Source of the DNA: Sporanaerobium hydrogeniformans
GTDB taxonomy: Bacteria > Bacillota > Clostridia > Lachnospirales > Cellulosilyticaceae
NCBI RefSeq assembly: GCF_002735925.1
Contig: NZ_PEDL01000007.1
Location: 1 to 64,000, forward strand
Direction of reading: 5' to 3'
Length of the DNA stretch: 64,000 nucleotides
The notes beneath the pieces are model-generated. The model was not told where the DNA came from, searched no databases, and saw only the letters and a list, made by a program, of their open reading frames with translations. How positions within the stretch are numbered: the stretch's first letter is position 1; every line of letters begins with the position of its first letter. Below, piece by piece: positions 8,254-19,752 of this stretch. The translations under genes were made by a program, and so were the position numbers.

Positions 8254-9645
8254 ATGATTAAGAGATTTACTATTGTTTTTTTGTGTTTGATAACATTTTG
8301 TTTTCCTATATTGGCTTCTTCTATTCCAAACCTTCATTCTGAAGGTGCTATTTTGATTGAGCCTACAACTAATACTGTCCTTTATTCAAAAAATGGTCGT
8401 TCTACCTTTTATCCAGCTAGCACAACCAAAATACTTACAGCACTTCTTTTAATAGAAGATTTAGATTTAGAAGCTCCTATCACTAAAACTATAGCTTCGA
8501 TTAATAATACACCCATTGACAGTAGCCATATTGGTCTTCAAGTTGGAGATCGCTATACTGCATTAGATGGACTTTATGGCATTTTATTAGGCTCAGACAA
8601 TTTCATTAGTTATGATATGTCTCTCAAAGCTGCTGGGAGTATGGAAGCCTTTGTTGATAAAATGAATCAAAAAGCAAAGGCATTAGGCGCAACCTCCTCT
8701 CACTTTGTAAATCCTCACGGTTATCATTCTCCTATGCATTATACAACCCCATATGATTTATCTCAAATTGCAAGAGGTGCCTTTAGTAATCCACTTTTAC
8801 TTCAAATTGCTGGCACCCCACTTTATAATTTTGTGGTTCAAAATACTGGTACTACTATCTCCCTTAAGCATACAGCTGCTTTACTAGACACGAGTAGTCC
8901 TCTATATAATAATCATGTAATAGGTGTTAAAACAGGTTTTCACGATGCTGCCAAACGTGTTCTTGTAGCTAAAGCACACTTTGATAATATTGACTTAATT
9001 GGAGTGGTCATGCATACAGATGCCCCTTATCAATTTGAAGATATGAATACACTTTTTGAATACGGTCAAACTAATTTTAGTCTAGTACAAACTGAAAATT
9101 TTAGACCTTACATCGCTAATCATTCCTATTCACCTTGGGCCAAACCTTATATTGAAACTGCACTTTCTAAAGCCTGGATTACTCAAACTACTCGTAACTA
9201 TACTGATTTTATTACCAAACGTGAGCTTATTCATTTATTAAAAAGTAGTTTGCCAGCTGCTTATCGTCTTATCCTAGATGAATGTATTACTTATAAGGAG
9301 GATTCTATTTATGCAGAAAATCTTCCTGCTACACGTCAGCAGTTAGAAGCTACCTTGCTCCATCTTTTTAACACACTTGCTCTTCCACCACGTGAGATTT
9401 TTACGCAAAAGAAATCCTGCTTGTCTTCAGCGCCTACACCTAGCCAAGAAGTTTTTCTTTATACCCTTACAGATACTCAGTCTATGGGGAAACCTGAAAT
9501 GTCTTCTAGTCCAGATGACTATTTAACGTATGAAGAGGCCATTGCCATCGCCACTAAAATTTCTACACTCGTTCAATGCTATGATCAATCTAAATTAGTA
9601 GACAATGAGTACCCTTATTCTTTGCCTATCCTTAATTTTTATTAA
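8254..9645 (+). CDS. D-alanyl-D-alanine carboxypeptidase (DacF-like) with C-terminal SLH-like segment
   Basis: A penicillin-binding protein of the S11 family that trims the terminal D-Ala from peptidoglycan stems outside the membrane. A signal peptide (about 1-22) precedes the catalytic motifs: STTK (Ser56-Lys59), SDN (114-116) and KTG in GVKTGFHD (about 226-228). After the catalytic domain, WAKPYIETALSKAWI followed by ITKRELIHLL (about residues 288-335) reads like one degenerate S-layer homology repeat rather than the usual beta-sandwich and amphipathic anchor. This suggests attachment to secondary wall polymer. The ribosome-binding site is AAAGGATT. Confidence 0.9.
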   Translation: MIKRFTIVFLCLITFCFPILASSIPNLHSEGAILIEPTTNTVLYSKNGRSTFYPASTTKILTALLLIEDLDLEAPITKTIASINNTPIDSSHIGLQVGDRYTALDGLYGILLGSDNFISYDMSLKAAGSMEAFVDKMNQKAKALGATSSHFVNPHGYHSPMHYTTPYDLSQIARGAFSNPLLLQIAGTPLYNFVVQNTGTTISLKHTAALLDTSSPLYNNHVIGVKTGFHDAAKRVLVAKAHFDNIDLIGVVMHTDAPYQFEDMNTLFEYGQTNFSLVQTENFRPYIANHSYSPWAKPYIETALSKAWITQTTRNYTDFITKRELIHLLKSSLPAAYRLILDECITYKEDSIYAENLPATRQQLEATLLHLFNTLALPPREIFTQKKSCLSSAPTPSQEVFLYTLTDTQSMGKPEMSSSPDDYLTYEEAIAIATKISTLVQCYDQSKLVDNEYPYSLPILNFY

Positions 9646-9661
9646 TAGTTTAACTCCAATA

Positions 9662-9711
9662 TAAAAGACTAAAGGAGTGTACCTCATTAGATACACTCCT
9701 TTAGTCTTTTA
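9662..9711. terminator. Bidirectional terminator
   Basis: A perfect 20-bp stem encloses a 10-nt loop between converging genes, with A and T tracts on both flanks. It also contains the last codons and stop of the DUF2752 gene. Confidence 0.88.
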
Positions 9712-10057
9712 TACCTTTAAACATTGTTTTTATCAATTTATCTAACCAGCTTAGGCTACTTCTCTGAGTAATATAATCTTTACTACGGTGATATAATTCA
9801 TTTACCCCTAAGCTTCCTAATAGAAGTACCCAAATAAAGATAAGTGGATTAAGCTCAAAGGCTTTTAGCCACTTCCCCCTTACCAAAACCTTTAAGGCTG
9901 CTAGGCTATTGCATCCCCAACAAGGCTGTCCTAATGCATCTAAAATACAACTTGTTCTAAAATGAGAATACCTGCTTACTCCATACATCATTGCTAGCAT
10001 TGCTATACTATTTAAACTAATAAATCCCATTTTAAAAATTTGCCACTTTGTTTTCAT
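9701..10057 (-). CDS. DUF2752 membrane protein
   Basis: A 118-residue protein with two or three hydrophobic segments. The central CWGCNSLAALKVLVRGKW followed by AFELNPL corresponds to the DUF2752 signature (consensus CPGCGxTRA...NPL), with the second half of the Cys motif altered. Its start overlaps the stop of the TM2 protein by one base (TAATG), implying translational coupling. In other genomes DUF2752 proteins commonly sit next to TM2 or zinc-ribbon proteins, as here. Function unknown. Confidence 0.8.
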   Translation of the reverse strand: MKTKWQIFKMGFISLNSIAMLAMMYGVSRYSHFRTSCILDALGQPCWGCNSLAALKVLVRGKWLKAFELNPLIFIWVLLLGSLGVNELYHRSKDYITQRSSLSWLDKLIKTMFKGIKD

Positions 10058-10434
10058 TATTCCTTTAATGGTACACCATTAGCATCATTCGGCACTTGAT
10101 CACAAAGGATAAGTATACCATCTACAATCGTCCAAATAATCCCCCCTATTGTAGCTAGCCCACAGGTAAAAGGTATCCCTAACCATACTACTAAAAGTTG
10201 TGCAACACCTATTGCCGTATAACCTAAATAAAATCTCCCTACACCAAAACACCCTAAAAAGATCTGAAGTAAACCTGCTACTAATTTAGATTTTTGATTG
10301 GATGTTACATGGTCATTATTAGGATAATAATTAGGCATAGGTTCTTGTCTATTCTCCACCATTATAGGTGCTCCACAATTCGAACAAAACTTAGCTTCTT
10401 CATTTAGTTCAGCACCACATTTACCACAAAACAT
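10057..10434 (-). CDS. Zinc-ribbon and TM2 domain protein
   Basis: A 125-residue protein beginning with a zinc ribbon, CGKCG...CSNCG (four Cys, residues 3-21), followed by a linker and a TM2 domain of two helices (about 50-115). The TM2 domain contains the typical GxGRFYLGY turn between them. It forms a translationally coupled pair with the DUF2752 gene. The pair is common in Firmicutes and lacks an established role. The ribosome-binding site is GGAGGGG. Confidence 0.9.
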   Translation of the reverse strand: MFCGKCGAELNEEAKFCSNCGAPIMVENRQEPMPNYYPNNDHVTSNQKSKLVAGLLQIFLGCFGVGRFYLGYTAIGVAQLLVVWLGIPFTCGLATIGGIIWTIVDGILILCDQVPNDANGVPLKE

Positions 10435-10601
10435 ATATACCCCTCCATTTACTCATTCTTTGCATATTTCCCTTCTTTTCATAGTATCATACTCACACAA
10501 CTTACTTCAAGCACAAATCTTTAATAAAACGCACACTCTTAGTAGCTTGTAACATATATTATAAAGAGTATGTAACTGCTATAAATAAGGGAGGACTTTT
10601 T

Positions 10602-11318
10602 ATGGGAATAGAACTTTGTAAGGATCTTAATGCATTACATCCTAAAGTGAAAGAACTCGCTCTCCAGCTTCTTGAAGCATGTAAAAAAGCTGGACTTGAT
10701 ATTTTAATTACAGAAACTTATCGTACTATGGAACGCCAAGACTATCTCTATGCTCAAGGTCGTACTCGAGCTGGTAATATTGTAACCAATTCTCCAGGCA
10801 AAAACATGAGTTCTTATCACCAATGGCGCTTAGCTTTTGATGTTGTTAATAATTCTAAAACGGCACCTTATGACCCAGCTATTTTAGCTAAGGTTGGAGC
10901 CATAGGCCAAAAGCTTGGTCTCGAATGGGGTGGGAGTTGGCAAGGCTTTAAGGATTATCCTCATTTCCAATACACCTTTGGTCTTTCTATAGAAGATCTT
11001 CGTACTGGAAAAAGGCCACCTACCTGTGCTTGTAATGAGGGAGACTATGAGATAGCCGTTGATCGTCTCGTAACTAAAGGAATTATATCAACGCCTTCTG
11101 CTTGGAAAAACCTTACTCAATCCAACCCTATCTATGTTGAAATGCTCCTTTTTAATATGGGGAAATATATTGATCCTACCATTACCACTTATCAAGAAGG
11201 TGTTCAAAGACTCGTCCAAAAACAAATCATTAGTTATCCAGATGCTTGGCTCAATCAAAAAAACTATCCTATTCAAAATGTTAAACGTTTAATTCTCCTT
11301 GCTGCCCAAAAGCTTTAA
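10602..11318 (+). CDS. M15-family peptidoglycan peptidase (endolysin-like) with two C-terminal repeats
   Basis: A zinc peptidase of the VanY/CwlK type that cuts peptidoglycan peptide bonds. The catalytic domain (1-140) has ETYRT, the zinc motif SYHQWRLAFDV (His73 and Asp80) and HFQY (His121). There is no signal peptide, as in phage-type endolysins. The tail has two related units of about 40 residues, DYEIAVDRLVTKGIIS..AW and TYQEGVQRLVQKQIIS..AW, probably wall-binding. Start follows GGGAGGA. No holin or phage gene adjoins it, so it may be a domesticated endolysin or an autolysin released by lysis. Confidence 0.88.
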   Translation: MGIELCKDLNALHPKVKELALQLLEACKKAGLDILITETYRTMERQDYLYAQGRTRAGNIVTNSPGKNMSSYHQWRLAFDVVNNSKTAPYDPAILAKVGAIGQKLGLEWGGSWQGFKDYPHFQYTFGLSIEDLRTGKRPPTCACNEGDYEIAVDRLVTKGIISTPSAWKNLTQSNPIYVEMLLFNMGKYIDPTITTYQEGVQRLVQKQIISYPDAWLNQKNYPIQNVKRLILLAAQKL

Positions 11319-11350
11319 ATAATTAACTATTTCTAAACTATTTAAATATA

Positions 11351-11390
11351 AAAACAAGCATCCTCATTATACACTGAGGATGCTTGTTTT
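11351..11390. terminator. Bidirectional terminator
   Basis: A 16-bp perfect stem (AAAACAAGCATCCTCA and its complement) with an 8-nt loop between converging genes, with A and T tracts on both sides. It abuts the stop codon of the MATE gene. Confidence 0.88.
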
Positions 11391-12736
11391 TATCGTGTTA
11401 CATTCTTTATCCACTTACCTTTCATAACTCGTATAACAGCCGCAACAGCTTTTATAAGCTCTTCTGAGCGCAAGAGCAAATAAACAACTGGTACCGAAAA
11501 ACCAAATACTTTAAGTCCAATATAACCAAGAGGTATAGCAATCCCCCATAAGAAAAGAACATCTGCTATGAGTACAAACTTTGTATCCCCACCACCTCTT
11601 AGGATACCCATCATTAAAATAAACCCTAGGGATTGGAAAACTAGAATAAGTGCTCCTACTGTCATAATTTGCATAGCAATCCCTTTGGTTAGATCAGATA
11701 CATTATACAGTAACAGGACATAAGGACGAATTCCATACATGATTATACCACCTATTATCCCTAAAATAATAGCAATAATAATGAAGGTGTTTCCATATTC
11801 CTTAGCTTTAGTATAGTCTTCCTGTCCAATAGTATTACCAATCATAACAGCTGCTGCATTACCCACACCCATAATGAACACAGATACAAATTGCCATACT
11901 ACACTATTAATACTATTAGCTGCAACTGTTTCAGTTCCCATTAAAGCCACAATAAAGGAAAGAACAGATGAACCTAACACCCAAACTAGCTCATTTGCAA
12001 TAACGGGTCCTCCAACCTTCCAAAAGTCTTTTACAAGAAGTTTATCTGTCATTAAAAGACTCTTTGGTTTAAATTTAATCTTCTTTTCGAAGAAAACAAT
12101 AAAAAATAGAGCAATAATAAATTCTACTAAACGAGCAATTGTCGTTGCAATAGCTGCACCTTGTACACCTAATCGAGGTGCTCCAAAGTTCCCAAAGATA
12201 AGAACGTAATTAAGACAAACATTTACAATAAGTGAAGCCCCATAGACTACCAAAGAAATTCTAACTGTTTGTACTGAACGTAGTGCACTAATAATGATAT
12301 TCGTAATAGCAAAGAAAATATAACTTATAAAAATAACCCTCAAATACTGTGTTCCTTGCTCAATAATAACAGGGTCTTTACTAAAAACAGTCATAAATTG
12401 CCCAGGAAATACTACAGCAATCACCATAAAAATAAGAGCTGCCACTATACTAATCTTAGTCACAATGGCAATAATCTTATGAATAGCTCCTATATCCTCT
12501 TTACCCCAATACTGTGAAATAAGTACATTGGCACCACTTCCAATCCCAAAACATAAAATCATAAATATAAAGAAAAGTTGATTAGCAAGTGTTACTGCTG
12601 AAAGAGCCTGCTCACCTAAACTGCCTACCATAATTGAGTCTGCCATACTTACTGCAAAAGTAATTAGATTTTGTAAAGCAATAGGCACAGCAATAGATAC
12701 AATCAATTTATAAAAGGTTTTGTCACGTGTTAGCAT
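11390..12736 (-). CDS. MATE family multidrug efflux transporter
   Basis: A cation-coupled efflux pump of the MATE family. It is about 448 residues with twelve hydrophobic helices in two similar halves. MADSIMVGSLG near the N-terminus is the usual DinF/NorM-type motif and QYWGKED follows helix 2. I choose the internal start MLTRDKTFY because GGGGGA lies upstream of it. The Met 15 codons earlier lacks a ribosome-binding site. No neighbouring regulator is evident, so the substrate cannot be inferred. Confidence 0.9.
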   Translation of the reverse strand: MLTRDKTFYKLIVSIAVPIALQNLITFAVSMADSIMVGSLGEQALSAVTLANQLFFIFMILCFGIGSGANVLISQYWGKEDIGAIHKIIAIVTKISIVAALIFMVIAVVFPGQFMTVFSKDPVIIEQGTQYLRVIFISYIFFAITNIIISALRSVQTVRISLVVYGASLIVNVCLNYVLIFGNFGAPRLGVQGAAIATTIARLVEFIIALFFIVFFEKKIKFKPKSLLMTDKLLVKDFWKVGGPVIANELVWVLGSSVLSFIVALMGTETVAANSINSVVWQFVSVFIMGVGNAAAVMIGNTIGQEDYTKAKEYGNTFIIIAIILGIIGGIIMYGIRPYVLLLYNVSDLTKGIAMQIMTVGALILVFQSLGFILMMGILRGGGDTKFVLIADVLFLWGIAIPLGYIGLKVFGFSVPVVYLLLRSEELIKAVAAVIRVMKGKWIKNVTR

Positions 12737-12887
12737 TTTTAAAATCCCCCTTTTTGTTGATTTTGAAAATCTATTTTTCATTCTATCATATCCTTCTTAC
12801 CTATTCTAGACTTTTCCTCTTTATTCACATTGATTTCCTTTTCTTTAAATTTCTTATCCTTTATTGTACTATTAACATTTTAAAACA

Positions 12888-12938
12888 AAAAAGTAGAGCT
12901 TTGTCCCTACCGTTTAGGGTTACAAATCTCTACTTTTT
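12888..12938 (-). terminator. Intrinsic terminator of serS
   Basis: A rod-like nested hairpin: AAAAAGTAGAG/CTCTACTTTTT outside, TTTGT/ACAAA and CCCTA/TAGGG inside. It lies just downstream of the serS stop with a T tract on the minus strand. Confidence 0.85.
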
Positions 12939-12954
12939 AATATTTACTGCTTTC

Positions 12955-14241
12955 TTATTTTGACTGAGGTAATTCGATCTTTTCTACTCCTCCCATATAA
13001 GGGCGAAGCACTTCTGGAATAACAATTGTCCCATCTGCTTGTTGGAAGTTTTCAAGAACAGCTGCTGTTGTACGTCCTACTGCAAGACCACTTCCGTTTA
13101 AGGTGTGTACAAAACGTGCTTTATCTTCTTTACTATCTTTAAACTTAATATTTGCACGTCTTGCTTGGAAATCTTCAAAGTTAGAACAACTTGAAATTTC
13201 TACATAACGTCCATAACTTGGCATCCATACTTCGATATCATAGGTCATAGCTGAACTAAAGCCTAAATCTCCTGTACACAGGCGTACTACACGGTAAGGA
13301 AGCCCTATTGCCTTTAAGATATCTTCTGCATCACTTGTTAATTTCTCAAGCTCTTCATAAGATTCTTCTGGCCTTGCAAATTTAACCATCTCTACCTTAT
13401 TAAATTGATGTTGACGGATAATACCTCTTGTATCACGTCCTGCTGAACCAGCTTCTGCACGGAAACAAGGTGTATAAGCACAGTGCTTAATAGTAAGATC
13501 TTTGCCCTCTAATATTTGGTCACGATACATATTGGTAACAGGTACTTCTGCGGTTGGAATTAAGAAATAATCTGTTCCTACTACTTTGAAAGCATCTTCT
13601 TCAAACTTAGGAAGCTGACCTGTTCCTGTCATACTTGCACGATTAACCATTAAAGGAGGAAACACTTCTGTATAGCCATGTTTATCTACATGCATATCTA
13701 GCATGAAGTTCATAATCGCACGTTCTAGCCTTGCACCTAAGCCTTTGTAGAATACAAAACGAGAACCTGTTACTTTACCTGCTTTTTCAAAGTCTAATAC
13801 ATCTAAGCTTTCTCCTAAATCCCAATGAGCTTTTATTTCAAAGTCAAATTCTCTAGGCGCTCCTACCTTGCGAAGCTCAAGGTTCTCACTATCATCTGCT
13901 CCTACTGGCACGATTGGGTTAGGTAAATTAGGAAGATTCATGACAATAAGAGAAATCTTTTCATCTATTTCTTTGATTTGTGCATCTAATACTTTAACTT
14001 CCTCTGAAAGTTTTTTCATCTCAGCAAAGATAGCTGTTACATCTTCTCCTGCTTTTTTCAGTGCAGGTATTTGCTTAGATACAGCATTTTGCTTACTTTT
14101 ATGAGCTTCTACTTCTTGTAGCAGTTCACGCCTTTTTACATCAAGTGTTGTGAATTCATCTAAGCTATATTTTCCACTTCTTGTAGCAAGCCTCGTCTTA
14201 ACACCTTCTAAATCATCACGTAATAATTTAATATCTAACAT
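12955..14241 (-). CDS. serS: Seryl-tRNA synthetase
   Basis: Class II synthetase that charges tRNA-Ser and tRNA-Sec. It is 428 residues. The N-terminal long antiparallel coiled coil (about 30-105) grips the tRNA long arm. The catalytic core shows [22 protein letters not shown] (motif 2), [13 protein letters not shown] and the motif 3 region [13 protein letters not shown]. The start [10 protein letters not shown] has GAGGTG six bases upstream. A GTG three codons earlier is in frame but has no such site. Transcription passes through a T-box leader immediately upstream, so expression should rise when tRNA-Ser is uncharged. Confidence 0.97.
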   Translation of the reverse strand: MLDIKLLRDDLEGVKTRLATRSGKYSLDEFTTLDVKRRELLQEVEAHKSKQNAVSKQIPALKKAGEDVTAIFAEMKKLSEEVKVLDAQIKEIDEKISLIVMNLPNLPNPIVPVGADDSENLELRKVGAPREFDFEIKAHWDLGESLDVLDFEKAGKVTGSRFVFYKGLGARLERAIMNFMLDMHVDKHGYTEVFPPLMVNRASMTGTGQLPKFEEDAFKVVGTDYFLIPTAEVPVTNMYRDQILEGKDLTIKHCAYTPCFRAEAGSAGRDTRGIIRQHQFNKVEMVKFARPEESYEELEKLTSDAEDILKAIGLPYRVVRLCTGDLGFSSAMTYDIEVWMPSYGRYVEISSCSNFEDFQARRANIKFKDSKEDKARFVHTLNGSGLAVGRTTAAVLENFQQADGTIVIPEVLRPYMGGVEKIELPQSK

Positions 14242-14303
14242 ACTCTTCACCTCATCATAAAATAGTTTATTAAAGTTAAATACACCCTATAAGCTTTTAA
14301 GCA

Positions 14304-14596
14304 TTAAAAAACGCCCTTTTATCCATAAAGTTATGAATAAAAGGGCGAGTATAAGTCCCGCGGTGCCACCTTTATTTGTTAGCCCTAAAAAATCAGACTA
14401 ACCTTGCATACTGCTATATAGGGCAGTCCCCTCCTGATTCATCACCAGCGACTCCAAAAGCGGACCATCTTAACATATTTACTAGTTCTCACCATCCACT
14501 AGCTCTCTAAAAAACATTATTAAGACTTTTCTTTTATCATCATCGTAAATTTATATCATTTGCTTCTATTATAAAATACCCCTTCACAAAAAGCAA
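14304..14596 (-). promoter_or_regulatory. Promoter and T-box riboswitch of serS
   Basis: On the minus strand there is a promoter TTGCTT-17-TATAAT (14591-14596 and 14568-14573). It is followed by a stem I region with AGAGAG (about 14503-14508) and a GGTGAGAA kink-turn-like motif. The invariant T-box AGGTGGCACCGCGGGAC lies at 14355-14371. Last is a terminator of CGCCCTTTTAT/ATAAAAGGGCG with six U residues (14306-14347). This is a standard transcriptional T-box reading tRNA aminoacylation. I could not place the specifier codon with confidence; serine is inferred from the downstream gene. Confidence 0.93.
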
Positions 14597-14636
14597 GGAA
14601 TTAGAATTATTATTTTAATAATGTATATAATGTTCA

Positions 14637-14729
14637 ATTATTGGTGATAATATGCTTGTACCAAGTGTGAGGTACATCGCTAAATCCCCCCTCAACCTAG
14701 GTTTCTCCCCCTGAAACCTAGGCTTTTTT
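14637..14729 (+). ncRNA. Candidate C-rich small regulatory RNA
   Basis: The predicted start is near 14638, after a -10 TATAAT at 14626-14631 (weak -35, TTAGAA at 14601-14606). The RNA would hold three hairpins: ATTAT/ATAAT, GTACC/GGTAC, and a perfect 10-bp terminator CCTAGGTTTC/GAAACCTAGG followed by CTTTTTT. C6 (14686-14691) lies single-stranded between hairpins 2 and 3, and C5 (14707-14711) is the terminator loop. C-rich unpaired motifs that pair with Shine-Dalgarno sites are typical of Gram-positive regulatory RNAs. The U tract lies only on the plus side, so this is not the terminator of the converging bgl genes. No open reading frame. Confidence 0.5.
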
Positions 14730-14765
14730 ATGCGTTTTGTTAATATATTTCTAAACTCATTGAGC

Positions 14766-16259
<1,494 letters not shown>

Positions 16260-16271
16260 TTATATACTTTA

Positions 16272-18143
<1,872 letters not shown>

Positions 18144-18173
18144 TTAATCCTCCTTTTGTTTTTAAAATAGAAT

Positions 18174-18254
18174 AAAAAAATACCTAAATAAGAATCAATT
18201 AGCCAAAACTAATTCATTTTTATTTAGGTATAGCCTACTTAAAGTAACAACCCT
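18174..18254 (-). promoter_or_regulatory. RAT antiterminator and overlapping terminator before the PTS gene
   Basis: On the minus strand 18226-18254 matches the ribonucleic antiterminator of BglG/LicT proteins (starts GGGTTGTTACT, ends AGGCTATACCT). It overlaps the 5' arm of a terminator (TACCTAAATAA/TTATTTAGGTA, then seven U) at 18174-18230. Binding of active LicT should block terminator folding and allow transcription of the PTS and glucosidase genes. Confidence 0.92.
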
Positions 18255-18273
18255 ACTTCATTTTATTATTCGT

Positions 18274-19107
18274 TTATATAGTTGTAATACGATTAATGTG
18301 GATAGTTAAATAAATCATTTCATCCTCAGTAAGATCCCAATCAAATTCTTGTTTAATATAGTCTCTTATCTTTAGAGTACATTCATATTCTTTCTTATAC
18401 TTAAGCCTTAAAACCTCAATAAATTGAGTATCTTGATCCTCTATTTTGATACCTGTAAAAATACGCTGAGCAAAAAATTTAAGATGTGTGATAAAACGTT
18501 CATAGTGAATAGAATATTCATCAAGCTCTAGATTAAAATGGTATTTAATAATACTTAATATTTTTTGAATCATCTTTGTCATATCTGTAGTCTTTTCCAT
18601 AGATAAGTCATCCATAAGTGCATTGACCAAGTGAAGTGCAATAAAGCCTGCTTCATCTTCTGGTAAATTCACACCTAACCTGCGTGAGATAATATGAAGC
18701 GCTTCTTTTCCTACCAAAAACTCGTGATTATAAAGCTTTTTAATTTCCCAGAGTAGTGCATTTTTAAGAATGACACCCTTTTTGTAACGTTCTAAGGCAA
18801 AATTAATATGATCTACCAAAGAAATATAGATATTAGGATTCAGCTTTTTGCCTAAAGACGCTTTGGCAAAGCTGATAATTTCATTTGTAGCTTGAATATG
18901 TTCAAGCGGTATCTTTTCTAAAAGTTTAATAAGTTGATTAGAGGTTGTCTGATCATTACAGGTGTATACCTTATCTATCAACCGCTCCTCTATTTCATCT
19001 CCTGGCTTCTTTTTAAAACCAATACCACATCCCATCGCCAATACTTCATTGTTTTTATCATCAAAAGACTTTATGAGATTATTGTTAATTACTTTAACAA
19101 CTTTCAT
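18274..19107 (-). CDS. licT: LicT/BglG family transcriptional antiterminator
   Basis: An RNA-binding antiterminator of 277 residues. It has an N-terminal CAT domain (1-55, MKVVKVINNNLIKSFD then a GxGIGFKKKPG stretch) that binds the RAT hairpin, followed by PRD1 (about 65-170) and PRD2 (about 171-277) carrying the histidines phosphorylated by the PTS. When substrate is present the EIIB no longer inhibits it and HPr activates it. Its own leader contains a second RAT/terminator, so it regulates itself. Confidence 0.94.
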   Translation of the reverse strand: MKVVKVINNNLIKSFDDKNNEVLAMGCGIGFKKKPGDEIEERLIDKVYTCNDQTTSNQLIKLLEKIPLEHIQATNEIISFAKASLGKKLNPNIYISLVDHINFALERYKKGVILKNALLWEIKKLYNHEFLVGKEALHIISRRLGVNLPEDEAGFIALHLVNALMDDLSMEKTTDMTKMIQKILSIIKYHFNLELDEYSIHYERFITHLKFFAQRIFTGIKIEDQDTQFIEVLRLKYKKEYECTLKIRDYIKQEFDWDLTEDEMIYLTIHINRITTI

Positions 19108-19141
19108 GGCGTCCTGTCCTCTCTTGCAGTGTTATATCATC

Positions 19142-19232
19142 AAAAAAGGCTACACCACCTCTCTTAGTGAATTACAGTAATATAACTTATTCACTCTAAA
19201 AGGGTATAGCCTGCATTACCAGTCACAATCCC
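19142..19232 (-). promoter_or_regulatory. RAT antiterminator and terminator in the licT leader
   Basis: 19202-19232 on the minus strand begins GGGATTGTGACTGGTAATGC and ends AGGCTATACCC, close to the canonical RAT. It shares GGCTATACC with the 5' arm of a terminator (GGCTATACC/GGTGTAGCC plus inner AGTGAAT/ATTCACT, then six U) at 19142-19210. This gives LicT positive autoregulation. Confidence 0.92.
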
Positions 19233-19559
19233 ACTATTTATTTCTACCTATATGGTACAGCATGTCCCTAAAAAAGTCAACATCTTCATCCATTTTTGTA
19301 TATAATTTACATTATTTTTCACACTACTTCCTCTTATACAAGTTTCTCTCTACCTACTAGTTGTTTATCTTTTCCTAGTAAAACTATTTTCTATTTTATG
19401 CTCTAAACTCAACTTATAAATAGAGTATTTATATGCAAAATATATAATTTAATATTTTGTTTTTTTTATCTAAGCCATAAATTAAACTAAAACATCTTGC
19501 TTTTTTCTTATATTTTCATTTTATTTTAGAGACTACTCTATCCTTCTATAAGTTTCATC

Positions 19560-19673
19560 TTGTTAAATTGTTGACAACTTTTTTGAGGTATGTTAGTATC
19601 AACCCATAAAGGCAAGCGACATTCTTTTAACAGACATGTTGTAACTTAACCTTTATTGTTAAAAAAATAACAT
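19560..19673 (+). promoter_or_regulatory. adhE promoter with Rex-type operators
   Basis: TTGTTAAATTGTTGACAA at 19560-19577 matches the clostridial Rex consensus (TTGTTAA, four bases, TTAACAA) at 13 of 14 defined positions. It contains the -35 TTGACA (19571-19576), which is followed after 17 bases by the extended -10 TGTTAGTAT (-10 hexamer 19594-19599). A weaker second copy, TTGTTAAAAAAATAACAT, lies at 19656-19673 in the leader. Rex senses NADH/NAD+, so adhE should be derepressed when NADH is high. Confidence 0.82.
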
Positions 19674-19752
19674 TCTTCAAGATTTTACTTGAAAATACAA
19701 AATTTTTATTTTTCTCTTATATTAAAGTGATTATTTTAAGGAGGGTATTAAA

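Noticed and set aside
14695-14730. The CCTAGGTTTC hairpin as terminator of the bgl operon
   Set aside because: The U tract lies on the plus-strand side only; on the minus strand the stem is followed by GGTTGAGGG, so it fits a plus-strand RNA better.
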